Positions 49,141 through 60,292 of a stretch of DNA of 64,000 bases are shown in pieces (position 1 is the first letter of the stretch; each line of letters starts with the position of its first letter). A program made the translations under genes and the position numbers. The stretch comes from Vandiemenella viatica (taxonomy: Eukaryota > Arthropoda > Insecta > Orthoptera > Morabidae). Under the pieces are notes generated by a model that was given only the letters and a program-made list of their open reading frames with translations, ran no database searches and had not been told where the DNA came from. The DNA is taken from contig CM061919.1 of assembly GCA_031002005.1 (NCBI GenBank), positions 226,546,739-226,610,738 of the forward strand. Reading direction: 5' to 3'.

Positions 49141-49289
49141 TAAGATAATAAGTAAAATAATTGTTTCAAAAAAGAAAAGTAAACCTCCTTCAAAAAAACA
49201 CAATAAAATTTTAAAATAACTTTAATCATTGGTTAGAAGAAGTTAAATCTAACTGGACAATATTTTGAAATTTTTATATTATTCAGTTA

Positions 49290-49483
49290 CTTTTGGAGTC
49301 GATGCAGCTGACACATCGCGAGGAACGAATAACTGCACTTTATTTGCTGTTTGAGGCGACGCGTGGAGTACACTGTCAGTTGGTAGGCTGTTTAATGCGG
49401 TAATCGCTTGACAGTGAGTATTATCTCAGCTTATCATCAGTATGTTTCAGATTTGTGAAACATGTTTCTAGCATCGATCATAG
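49290..49483 (+). other. Candidate non-coding first exon of GALNT gene
   Basis: A short CpG-richer stretch (cacatcgcgaggaacg; 'gaggcgacgcgtggag') precedes a near-consensus donor (TAG|GTAAGTA at 49483/49484). A plausible acceptor (gtattgttag) lies at 52034, twelve bases before the GALNT start codon. The pairing is inference. Confidence 0.3.
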
Positions 49484-49784
49484 GTAAGTAGTAACATGGT
49501 ATTTTATGTATTATTGTCATTCAATAAGGAATTTTCATGTCTTTTTTTCTCTTGCTTTGGCTGGCACCAACTACGAAAATAACTGATTATTGCATAAATT
49601 CCAATAATAGTAATATAAAATGTTGTCGATTTTAATTTAATTTCTAAGTAAGGTATAACGTTATTTTAAAAAATTTTATGTGTTTTTTAGGTTTTTTAAG
49701 GTGTTTTTATTTTTTGAAACAAATATTTGTTATTAAATTTTTAGTTGTATTAAGGTTTGTTTAGTATTTTAAATATCGGACAGC

Positions 49785-50030
49785 AGTTCTCATACTGGGA
49801 ACTTTCTGGTAGTTCAGTGATTAAGGCGTTTGATTTCGAAAAATTTGGCTCCAGCCCTAGGTACAAATCCCTCTTGCAGCAGGAATACTGAAGAGATGTG
49901 TTTGATCATATGAGTTACGCTGGGCCATTCCGTGATCCCAGAGGTACGGAACTGGCTGTCCTACCTCTGATACAAGGACTTAGTATGCCTTCTTCGGGCG
50001 GATCCCAACATCCTTCAGATTGTTTCCTAA
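49785..50030 (+). mobile_element. tRNA-derived SINE, family 2 (diverged)
   Basis: A-box-like 'tggtagttcagtgattaagg' near 49808, B-box-like 'ggtacaaatccc' near 49860, then 'cctacctctgatacaagg' and 'ttagtatgccttcttcgggc', shared with 13797-13935 in reverse. Confidence 0.6.
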
Positions 50031-50329
50031 GTTAGTTTAATAATAAATATACGACAATGGTATGATATAAAGTTCATTGACCTGCTGCATAGCTTTAAGG
50101 TTTGTGAATTAACGACGACTGATCTGGAGTTATTATGTGAACGGTGGCACGTATGTTTTTCAGGTGATTTTGCAGATGGAGCTGCGATCTAATCTTAACA
50201 AAATAGGTCAAATTGTACCTAACTCCAAGTCGGCTAAAAATTACTTAGTGCCAGTTTCTCTTTTAGCCTAGGATTAACCTTTCCATAGCTCTTTGGGCAG
50301 TCCTTAGTTTACTATTTGTAAGTTCATTT

Positions 50330-50960
50330 AGAGTCTAGGCCTCACAGCCGTATGTCAATACAGGAAGAATGCGCTGGTCATAAACCATTTTCTTTAGATT
50401 TGTGGGCATTTTAGATTTCAGGAGAATAGAATACCTCCCAAATGCTTGCCATTCCAGCTTGATGAGACGGAAAATTTCGAGTCTTCCATCACCTCTCATG
50501 TTTACAAACTGAGCAAGATAAATGTGAATCATTGTCTACACTTTCCTCTGTGGCTCATGTGTTAGACACAATTTTTGAAAGATTCATTCTTAGGCCAACT
50601 GCTTTACACTCAGAGGCGCGTTCGGTAACCAAGGTTTGGAGTTCATCAAGGTCATTAACAACAAGTTCAATGTCATCAGCAAATCTCAAGTTGTTAAGTC
50701 TTCTACGATTGATTCTAATTCCCTTTTCCGTCCGTTCTAGCTTTGACATTGTCATCTCCAAGAGAGCTGAAAATAATTTTGGAGATATGGTGTCACCTTG
50801 CTTAACACCTCTTTCGATGCGGAACTCAGTGGTTGGTTATGTAACATTGACAAAGGCTGAGGAGGTGACATAGATGTTACAAAGCACTCTAAAATAAGCC
50901 GTATCCACGCCATGTTTAATTAAGGATTGCAGGACAGCCTTATTGCTTCAAATGTCAGAT
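50330..50960 (-). mobile_element. RTE-like LINE polymerase fragment
   Basis: The minus strand encodes, 5' to 3', the palm with NNLRFADDIELVVNDLDELQ (catalytic FADD), then VGLRMNLSKI, then after a frame break RLIKLEWQAFGRYSILLKSK and DQRILPVLTYGCEA. That order is typical of RTE/craniofacial-type LINEs. It is frameshifted. Confidence 0.8.
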
Positions 50961-51024
50961 ACTGAAATTATAGAGGAAAGTGTTCAACTCGGATACGTAG
51001 TAACACAGTAAAAATTCTAGTAAT

Positions 51025-51085
51025 AAAAAATTAGGTTTGTAGGAAAATTTCCTGGAGGGCATAGGCTCTATCTCAATTTTTAATG
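51025..51085 (+). mobile_element. LINE family A tail (short)
   Basis: 'gtaggaaaatttcctggagg' then 'gcataggctctatctcaatt' resembles the 3' signature of the family. Confidence 0.45.
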
Positions 51086-52046
51086 ATAATAGTTTCTACT
51101 TTCATTCTTTTTGAGTCCCTACTCTTTACTATTCTTTTATTCAAATGTAGAGGGCGATTAGAAATAGTACGATTGAGCAGAAGATTTTTTTTTCTACATA
51201 TGTTGATACGAATAAGTAATTCTGTACTGTGTAAAATGTAATTTTTGTCATTAAATTGTGTACATTGATTGATTCCATACATTGTCTTTCGTTATACTAT
51301 AATTTTTTGGCAGTCATTACAACAGTATAACACGGTGAGAATTTAAAACAACAGATTCCATTTTGATTTCTGAGAGCACGTTGATAGTTTTGAACCAGAT
51401 GCAGTTTCAAGCATATTATTAAGGTTATGGAGAATTAAAATATTGATTTTTCGGAACCTGTCAGTAAAGAAAGAATTATTATATAGGAAACTTATAGAAT
51501 TTTTGAAGAAGAAGTGGCATAATGTCTATTAATGTTTATTAAATATTTATTAAATGTTTATTAAATATTTAATTACTGACCTCATTAAGTTTAAAATTAA
51601 AACAAGTAATCGGGGATAAAGTGCCTAGTTGACAGAAGTTGCCTTGATGAATTAGGCTTTGTTTACAAATCTGTTGATGTAGCATCTCTGTTCAGTGTCG
51701 TACATTACTTCATTCGTGTGGTACTTGTTGCGCTCGATTGTTGGATTCGGCTCAATGTTTACAATCTGTAAAAGTGTTAGATAATTAACTGCTTTGATAA
51801 AATGGAATGTTAAGACCTTCGTGCAACAAAAATGCTTCCCAACAAGAAAAAACTTCCAGATTGTATAATACTAATAAAACAGCTGTTTTAGAGCTGTCTT
51901 GTTTTATCATTTTTTGGTTTGGTTTTATTTAGAGTTGTAGGTTTACTACAACATTTTTTCGGCACACATTACTCCTCAGTACCTGAAATTGTATTTTTTC
52001 TCTTTGTACTTTCCGTATGGTTTCGTATTGTTAGCTCGCATGTGAC
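51086..52046 (+). other. Upstream region of GALNT start exon
   Basis: AT-rich, nothing coding. A TAG at 52032-52034 is in frame with the start codon, so the coding region cannot extend upstream within this exon. Confidence 0.45.
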
Positions 52047-52155
52047 ATGTCTCTCAGATATGGTTCGTTCGTTGTAGGACTTATAGTCGCATCAGCAACT
52101 TGGGCTATAAGTATCTATTTATTTTACACGATATCCGGAGCAGGAGAGCCCGCAG
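52047..52155 (+). CDS. GALNT exon 1: signal anchor
   Basis: Encodes residues 1-36 plus one base. A short basic N-terminus (MSLRYGS) and a ~20-residue hydrophobic segment (FVVGLIVASATWAISIYLFY) form the cytoplasmic tail and signal anchor of a type II Golgi protein. The start is the first ATG after an in-frame TAG at 52032. The donor is GTAAGC. Confidence 0.85.
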
Positions 52156-52564
52156 GTAAGCATGGTGCTGTGTGGGGACATTGTACATTTTTTGATTTAT
52201 AGATTTAAATAGTTACAAATATTGGAGTGTTTCCTTTTATTCCTTTGAAATAATTTCACCGTCTCCCGCACACTTTTTTTTGCTTAAAACACTGAAATCA
52301 TTGGTACTGTTATTTTGCGTGCGTCTATTGGTATTGCTATGTCCAGTAATCCCATCTCTTCCTTGATTTGAGTCTTTATACATAGACATTTCTATGTATG
52401 TATTGGATGGGTCTTGTGATGTTAAACTATGGCCATTTCCTTGTTTCCATCCACTTATCTTCAAATTGATTGTTGAATCAGTAATGATGTTAAAAGAAGA
52501 ATAGTACTATCGAAAAGAATTTTCATGAAAAAGAGGAATTTTTTAGAAAGAACTTTTTAAAAAA

Positions 52565-52970
52565 CTGAAGCACAGCATTTTATGGTAGCGAAGCATTGAC
52601 ATTAGGAATACCAAGAAAAAGGGAAAATTGAAGCATCTGAAATGTAGTGCTGTAGAAGGATGCTGAAAATTAAGTAGACAGATAAAGTACAAAATGAACA
52701 TGTTTTGGAAATGTGGGTAAAAAAGAAATTTGTGGGAAAATCTTACTGAAAGAAAAGACAAGTTGGTGGGTCATAATTTAAGACATGCAAAATTGGTTTA
52801 ATTTGTTAGTGGAGGGAACAGTTAAAGAACTGTAGAGGTAGACAAAGGTTATAAAATGTGAATCTGATATTTGAAGATGTTGGTTGTAAGGGGTATGTTG
52901 AGGTGAAGAGGTTAGCACAATATAGAAAGAAGAGGAGGATTACATCAATCCAGTCAAGAAACTAATGTTG
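52565..52970 (+). mobile_element. LINE 3' fragment, family B
   Basis: The + strand encodes, with stops, a tail matching the copy at 11550-11770: EQLKNCRGRQRL, then IFEDVGCKGYVEVKRLAQYR and ITSIQSRN. Upstream codons are also recognisable (CCRRMLKIK..DKVQNEHVL). Confidence 0.7.
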
Positions 52971-53465
52971 GAAAAAGAAGAAGAAAATAAAAAATAAATA
53001 AATTTTACTATAATGAAAATGGATACTCTGTTACTCTGTTGTGGAATAGTAGAGTGCAACTGTGAATGGCTTCTGAAACAATTTGTTTACACAGAAACTT
53101 GGGATTTATATTTCATGTTTCTTGATTATAAGAACTCTGTCAAGCATTAAATTAGATGTTTGGAGTGACAATTCTGTAATTTAATGCCTAATCACATTAT
53201 CTGTTGTTTCTATTGAGTTCTCTTTCTAATTAGGAAATGTCACAAACTTCAGCCAACTAATTTCAATCAGATTCAATATAGTAGTAGAAACCTACCCAAA
53301 AATTAGTATTTTAAAGGGATTTAGATCAAAACTTCTTTAGTTTTCAAAAAAGCTTGAGATCATAGAACAATTTCCCATATCAGTTGAATCTAAATATGAT
53401 TTAAAAAAATTATCAATTTTCAGAAATATATTTAGTTGACTATTTACTCCTTTTTTTTAAATCTT
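52971..53465. other. Intron DNA, nothing recognised
   Basis: AT-rich, no feature. Confidence 0.4.
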
Positions 53466-53473
53466 AAATGCTT

Positions 53474-53747
53474 GGGATTACTGGAGATTGTGATTCCGCA
53501 AGGAATTGGCGGCATTGTACTGCAGTAGTCAAACACAAGGCATCACTAGAAATACTTTGAAGTATGTTTAATGGTTTCATCCTGGTCCAGGGCATATTAC
53601 AACCTAATTTCTATTTCAGACTAATGGTTCAGGCTGTATTAGAACGGAATTACTGCTTAAAAATAATACGTCTTATGACTGACTACAGTAGTATTATGAC
53701 GTTATTAGTGAATGATGATTAGGAGAATCACGATTTCCAGTAGACCC
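53474..53747. mobile_element. hAT-like MITE, complete copy
   Basis: Inverted ends 'gggattactggagattgtga' and the complement of 'atcacgatttccagtagacc'. The flanks aaatgctt (53466-53473) and aaaacctt (53748-53755) match at 6 of 8 positions. The interior is shared with the copies at 7766 and 55463. Confidence 0.75.
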
Positions 53748-53774
53748 AAAACCTTTGCCTGCAAATTCCTCCAC

Positions 53775-54370
53775 CCATTTACTGTTGGTATTTACTAATT
53801 TGACTTTTGAATTCTTTCAACATTTTTGGAAAATTACTCATTTTCTTTCGTAATTTATTCAAATACCTGACTCCTGTACCTATTTTTTTTTTTTCCTTTC
53901 TCTCCCTTATGTCTTAAATCAAATGCCAGCTTGTGGTCATGGCCATCCATGTCCACCCTTGCACTACTGTTAATTATTCCACCAGTATCTTTCCAAGCCT
54001 TATCCCCAACATATGCCTTGTACGGTACAACCACTCTTTTCCCCTTTTTGTCATCCAATGAATTGAAATCGATATCCTTCATCGTATTAGTTATTTATTG
54101 TGTTTTACGATAATTTCTACAGACAGCTGCACTCGTTTGCATCCCCTTCAACTCCTAAGTTTGATACCCAAACTGTGGATCCATCACCACACCACCATAT
54201 TCAAACAATGGTCTGATCAAAGTTTTGCAACCCTATTCTTTCACTTCTCTGGCACACCCCTTCATCACTTTCCAATAAATGAAGGATTGAAACCTTTCCT
54301 TACTGCTTGTCCAATATGTCCTTCCCAGTTGTTTATTATCAAATTTTGTGCCAAAATATTTACACTTCAT
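53775..54370 (-). mobile_element. LINE fragment, family A (longer 5' part)
   Basis: The minus strand runs from an upstream LIRPLFEYGGVVMDPQFGYQ-like stretch to MKDIDFNSLDDKKGKRVVV, YVGDKAWKDTGGIINSSA and HDHKLAFDLRHKG. It extends further 5' than most copies but is full of stops. Confidence 0.7.
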
Positions 54371-55462
54371 GTCTTTAACAAGCCATTTCTTCCCCTTCCT
54401 ATTGTAAGATGGATGTCTAACGGTAGCATGTCAGATCCAAAGACCCCTAGTTCAAGTCTATATATGTTGTATTTTTTTCCCCCCCAATAAAACATATCGC
54501 TTCATGTTCACGAAACTGTGGGAATCTGGTGTTGAGTAATAGTTTCTTTAAGGCTGATGTAAATTTATTCCAAGTGACTTACATATCTTAGCACAATTTA
54601 TTAAAATTGAAATTGGTACAATAAATCTTTTCTTTACTACTTTCTCCCCTCCTCATTCACCCATACTTCACATTATGCGGGATGAAATTTAAGAGATTTC
54701 CTGCACCAAGTCCATTGAGGGAGAGACACTTTTTTTTTGCAACCAATAGTTTTGGGGAAACATAACCTATTCATATTGAGTAACATATTTTGCATTAGAA
54801 TTTATTTGGCTGAATGACATGTCTAAGACAACATGGAGCAGAAATCTGTGTGTTTAAAAGTGAATTTGAAGACAACAGAATTGAAGGAACATAGGTCATG
54901 TACCTGTATGAGCAGAGCCATGTGATGTAAACGTACCTACCAGATTTCCATGGTTCCTCATACAAATATATTTGGAATAATGTACATTATCCCAAACACG
55001 TGCTTGTGAAGAAATGTCTCTCTTTAGCGAAAAAAATGTTCAGTATGAATGTCCTCAAACTGAGGAACTTGGGATACCAGACCCTACCTGCTGTCACCAA
55101 ACGATGGACCACATTGAAAGAGGCTGAACATTACAGGAATGTAAGCCTGAGAAAAAAATGGTGTTTCTTACTAAGTATCAAAAATAGATACTTTGTGGAC
55201 CTTATACATTTACGAAAATTATTCATTTATCTTCCAGTGTCGCTGCTACCCTGAATGTGATCTGCAATATGACCTTTGACTTTGATTTTCTTAAAAACAA
55301 AAACTAAGGTTTGTAAATTCCTTTACAGGACTTTGGATGGTTCTCAGCTACCATGTTGAAGCTGATTAAAATCAGTTGGCCGCAGGTTGTAACCTCTCTT
55401 GGTCAGAAATAGGGCATACATTTGTCTTAGAAGTCCAGTGATCATGATATAATAGAACTGTA
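54371..55462. other. Intron DNA, nothing firmly assigned
   Basis: 54400-54475 faintly resembles a tRNA-like SINE head ('taacggtagcatgtcagatc', then 'agttcaagtct'). The rest is unrecognised. Confidence 0.35.
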
Positions 55463-55738
55463 GGGTCTACTGGAGATTGCAATTCCGCTACAACAACATT
55501 CAGCTATATCGTTGGAATACTGCTGTTGTGAGTCGCAAGACGTATTATTTTCAAGCACTAATTCCGTTGTAATACAGCCTGGACCATTATTTTCAAGCAG
55601 TAATTAGGTTTAATACAGCCTGGAGCAGCATGAAACTGTTAAATGTACTACGGAAAGAATTTCTTGTGGAGTCTTGCGTTTGACCACCGCAGTGTTATGA
55701 GGACAACTCCTGGTGGAATTGCGATCTCAAGAAATCCC
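55463..55738. mobile_element. hAT-like MITE, complete copy with perfect 8-bp duplication
   Basis: 276 bp with 24-bp inverted ends (55463-55486, 55715-55738; 19 of 24 matching). gaactgta flanks both sides exactly (55455-55462 and 55739-55746). There is no coding capacity. The interior has repeated 'taatacagcctgga' phrases. Confidence 0.85.
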
Positions 55739-55746
55739 GAACTGTA

Positions 55747-56370
55747 ATTGCTTCTCTGCTCACATGACACATTTGAAACTGTTAAAATCAATTAATTCTC
55801 CAGTGATGGGCAATTCAACTCTCATCTCACAATTACATGTAAATAACAGTCCTGGTAACAAGGTCAGAAAATAGATGCTGGCCACTTTGCCCTTATAACG
55901 TAATGCTCTATTCTTTTTTAGTAGACTGAGACTGTGCTATTTCAAATGTAAAGCCCATAGCAAAAGCTTGGTTATCATCAAAATTTCCCAGTCGTGTAAC
56001 ATGACTAATGCACTACTTTTATTTTCTTTCTTTCATTTCATGTTGCATACTGTTGGTAGTTTGAACTTGGATTTTAGCCATAAAGGTCATGTCTGTGGTG
56101 GCAGTCCTTTGCAGTTTTTATATTCCTAATTAATCTATTGTTCATCTTATTAAAGTTTAAAGTATGTCATCGCAGATATTCTCATAACTAAATGGGCACT
56201 GGGCTATTGTGCTTATGAGATTTCAAATCCACCCTGTTCTAAGTTTAAATGGCTTATTGATGGTGGAACGAACTTTTTTGTGTTTAGTAACTTGTTTTGG
56301 CAGGTAATTTTGTGCAAATAGATGAATGACGTACATGGAGTGTTACTGTTATTTTTATTACATACCAATA
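55747..56370. other. Intron DNA, nothing recognised
   Basis: No assignable feature. Confidence 0.4.
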
Positions 56371-56374
56371 GCGG

Positions 56375-57000
56375 CAAGTTAGTTGGTATTGCCGCTATTG
56401 CACCACTTCTTACATAGGCCTCACCACACAGCAACTCTCTGTTAGAATGAATGGCCACAGACAAACAGTCCATACTCGTAACCTGTACCTTCCAGTACCA
56501 GAACATGCCAATAGCCATGATTCCAACAACCTCAACGACTGTTTTACTGTGAGAGCAGTCAGAGTTTTCCCTGACAGCACCACTGCAGCAGAACTCCGGA
56601 GATGGGAACTAGCGTACCAGAATATCCTGGATACGAGACACCCACCTGGACTTAACCACCGTTAAAATCCAATTAACCCATCACTACCTTTTTTTCCGCC
56701 ATGTTTATACCGTACCATCACTACATTTGCTCATTTTACCATCGCCTGCCATAATATTAAATATATTATCTCAGACATTGTATACCGTTATCGATAGTCT
56801 ACTCCTTATCCGTTCCCCCCCCCCCCTCCACCACTACACGGTTAGTCATTAGGTAACGTTCGGTGTGCGCACACGTTCTGAGCCTAATGGCCCGTTTTTC
56901 TATTTGTGAGCAAGGCAGATGCCGAAATATTGTGTAGTTGTTTGTCCGCATTAGTGTTCTCTCATCGCATCCGTCCACTTTGGTATGTGGTGGGTTAATT
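56375..57000 (+). mobile_element. Penelope-like element, 3' fragment
   Basis: 56375-56665 is an open stretch of the endonuclease end: TSYIGLTTQQLSVRMNGHRQ, then FTVRAVRVFPDSTTAAELRR and WELAYQNILDTRHPPGL, with a stop at 56663. It is in one frame and so better preserved than the copy at 18610. The non-coding tail to about 57000 has the 'gatgccgaaatattgt' phrase of Penelope terminal arms. The polymerase part is missing. Confidence 0.8.
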
Positions 57001-57311
57001 TCCCTTTCTTTTCTTATTTATATCGCCTAGAAGCCGCTTCCATTTTCCTTAGTTGCATCATTGTTATTTTTATTACTGTAATTGAGTATATGCATCAGTT
57101 AAAATTTCTCTAAACATGTAGTAACACATTGCTCAAGTTTCCACTTTTTACTGTTTGTGGCAAATTCTTCGCCATATGAGTCGATTTGTTGCAGTCCTTG
57201 ATTCCATAACTTACAAATAAACAAAACCTTCTCCTAGTTCACTTTTATTATTTTGCTAATGGAAGTTTTATATCTAAGTGACAATGAAAATGCTGTAGGC
57301 ATTGAAAATGA

Positions 57312-59628
57312 GGAATGGTAGGGAAAGTATCCATCACTTACCACAGATGAAAGCAGGCGGGCCATAATTAAAAACAATGAACACAAACACATTTGACAGT
57401 ATTGTGGTATAAATCTTTGTCATCTTTGAAGGTGAGACATCTGGCGAGGTAATTACGCACTGTGACTCACCACATGACTGAAGTCAGAGAGCAACTAGGT
57501 GGGAGGAATAGGGATGTCAGTGGTGGGGGAAGAAGTGGACAGTCAATATTTACAGGAAATTATAAAGTTTGGGAAGGTCGTACAAAATAATAAAATAAAA
57601 AGAATTGGACCCAGAAAAAATATATATAATATATAAATAAATCAAAATATATGATAAAAGTAAATGATCAGCTTAACGATGGATTCTTACTAGAGGTTAA
57701 GATGGAGGAGAGGCTGGTGTGAAGGATATGTTGATAGGCTAGTTCCCATTATGGAGGAAAGGGAAGTAGTATCAGGAAAGAGTGGCAGCTCTTGCTGTTA
57801 AACATTTTTTCAGGTTTCCAGTGTTGGTGTGGACTGACATGTATGGTCTAGGTTGCATCTGTGTGCAGATGACATGTTTAATAATTGCAAAAGCTTCCTC
57901 TGTGGTGGGGTTGAAATAAGTTGTTGTGGATGGATTCATTTACAGCTATACTCTACAATTTAAAAAAATCATGGGTGACAGGGCGCTTTGCACTGAAACT
58001 AATCTGTACTCTGTGCTTTTCAATGGTGCGAGGGAAGAAAGAATTCATGTAAGCATTAATACAGCTCCTTAATTCTCTAGTCTTATCTGTCTTTCATTGC
58101 AACACAAATAGGTTGCTATATGTAGTATTTCATCACATACGTAAATGGAAGTGGATATTGACACATTAACCAATATGTTCAAATGAAAGCTACATCATCT
58201 GCTTGATAGACAATCTCAGCCCAATCTATGTACCAATTCTGCGACACTTTCATAAGAGCTGTAGCCAGTTGCATAGCTAGGTTAACAAGGGTCCTGATGC
58301 AAAAAGATATTTTTTGGCCCTTGGGTCAGATGGGCGACCTTTTTTTAGCTCTACCAAATCTTGTGAGATTTGATTGAGGGGGCTCCTCTGAGCTGCACTT
58401 CAGGGGCCCCTGAGCTTGGGGACTCCGGTGCACTGCACCGCCTAGCCCTCCAATAGCTATGCCCCTGGCTGTAGCAAGCCCTCACAAATCTATAATATCA
58501 TGTTTTTTTTTGTGTACCAACGCCGCTGGAATCCCCTTCTTTGGTAAGCGGTGGTTTTTTATCCTATCCAATGTTCAATATATCAAATAATTCCTTGCAA
58601 TACAGGTCTAATATGACATGACAATAATCCAAATGTGAATGCGAGAATTTTGTGCTCTGTCTCCTTTGTATGTGCATTACATTTCTTCAAAATTTGACCT
58701 GGGAACTCCAGTTCTAGAATTAGCTCTACCTATGAGCAAAGTTATTTGCATGTCTCAGTTCATGTAGCTTTGGACTGTTATACCCTAATAATTTAGGGAA
58801 TCAACCATGTCAATAATTCACCCATTAATATTGCCTTCGAGTACTTTTGTACCAAAACCCTCACATTTTGATTCTTGAAACTTGCAGCATGCATCCAGCA
58901 ACAAACACCTGTTCCATTCCTACTTTGGGTAATGTTTTACTATTGTTTGACAAGTCATGATCCTCATTTATCAATTTACTGCTTTCTCTGCATAGATTCT
59001 TAACATAGGCTTCACCACTATTCAACTGTCCATGATAATTACAAGAAAACAATTTATACTGTTAACCTGTACTATCTATTGGCTACCTATAACAATCTTT
59101 TTTTTTTCTTTTTTTTTTTTTTTTTTTTTTTTTTTGCGAGTGCTGTTGGAATCCTTCCTATTACCCCTTATGAATTTCATAAATGGCAACTAGCCTACCA
59201 ACGTACCTTCATCATTGACAGGCATACGCCTGGCCTTAAACTCCAGTAAGATATCAGTGGTAAACCTACTACTTATTTTAATTAGGCCTACATATATTTT
59301 TCATTAATTTATATTTTATATATTTTTTGATCCGATTTTTTTAATTATTTTATTAGTTTTCAGAGATTATACTGTACTGAAATTAACAATTAGATACATT
59401 TCTTTTCCCTTCCTCCCCCATCCCACCCACATTGTTTATCTCTGGCTTCAGTCATATGGTAATTCTCACCTGTTCTGATCATTTTCTATATGTCTCATCC
59501 CTATTTATGATTTAAGATTTATAGCAAAATATTTTAAAGTGAGTTCATGTTTGTTTTTGTGTGATCTGCAGTCCTGACTTATCTGTGGTAACTGATGAGT
59601 CTACTTTCCCTATATTTTCTTTTATGCA
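57312..59628 (+). mobile_element. Penelope-like element, old copy with both arms
   Basis: The left arm (about 57325-57540) and right arm (about 59400-59615) are inverted relatives: 'cacttaccacagatgaaa' against the complement of 'cttatctgtggtaact', and 'ccacatgactgaagtcagag' against 'ctggcttcagtcatatgg'. The endonuclease tail survives at 58985-59250 (taggcttcaccactattcaa; 'tggcaactagcctaccaacg') but is broken by a T run at 59098-59136. A MITE is nested at 58264-58469. Confidence 0.7.
58264..58469. mobile_element. Small MITE inside Penelope-like relic
   Basis: Inverted ends gccagttgcatagcta (58264-58279) and tagctatgcccctggc (58454-58469), flanked by tgta on both sides (58260-58263, 58470-58473). 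The interior is GC-rich with 'caggggcccctgagcttggg'. No coding. Confidence 0.7.
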
Positions 59629-59990
59629 AATCTATCAACTGTGGCAGTGGTTTTGTTTCACTGAAACCATTTAATAACACAACAGTGAAATGGAAACTCT
59701 TCCAAAACCAATTGCCATACTAGAAAAAAATCTTGTGAGTAAATACCTTCCTGCACCAAAACATTTACTATAAGGTTGGTCTTTTGCAGCCCCATTGACT
59801 ATTTGGTGCTTCTGCCCTGATTTTTTTTCCTGTAATTAATGTCCTGCAGTTCTACCATTGTCATTGAAATCTTGGTCCTACTAATATCCTGCAACAAACA
59901 AATGGATTTATTTAAAATAACAGACCGTTAGTTGTAAATTTGAAGCTGTAAAACTATGTTGATATAATTTTAATGAGTTTTTTTTTTTAG

Positions 59991-60134
59991 TTTCTCCATC
60001 GAGTAACATGCCTGTTGAGCCAGGCTTGAGAAATTATGTTCACCGTAATTCAAATGGAGTTGGTGCTAGCATTTATCATAACAGTGACAAATTATTGGCT
60101 CAGTTGCAACCAAAACAACCAAAAACTTCTTCAG
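59991..60134 (+). CDS. GALNT exon 2: stem region
   Basis: Encodes residues 37-84: a polar, proline- and asparagine-containing linker (SPSSNMPVEPGLRNYVHRNS to QPKQPKTSS) typical of the Golgi stem between the anchor and the catalytic domain. The acceptor is a T-rich tract ending in ttttag at 59990, the donor GTCAGT at 60135. Entry and exit are both phase 1, so the exon could be skipped without a frame change. Confidence 0.7.
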
Positions 60135-60292
60135 GTCAGTATCAGCTGCCTTTATTTAATATGTTTGTGTTTTATTTGTATTGGAAAGAAAAACTTTCTT
60201 TATTATTATTAGTGTTATTAAATGCAATTGAACCTTACTGTTGGTATCAATTTGTTTAAAAGTATGCTTTTGTTTCAAAGCATTTTTAGGTA

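Noticed and set aside
54400..54475. Additional tRNA-derived SINE
   Set aside because: Only a faint similarity to the promoter boxes and no body or tail shared with the two SINE families.
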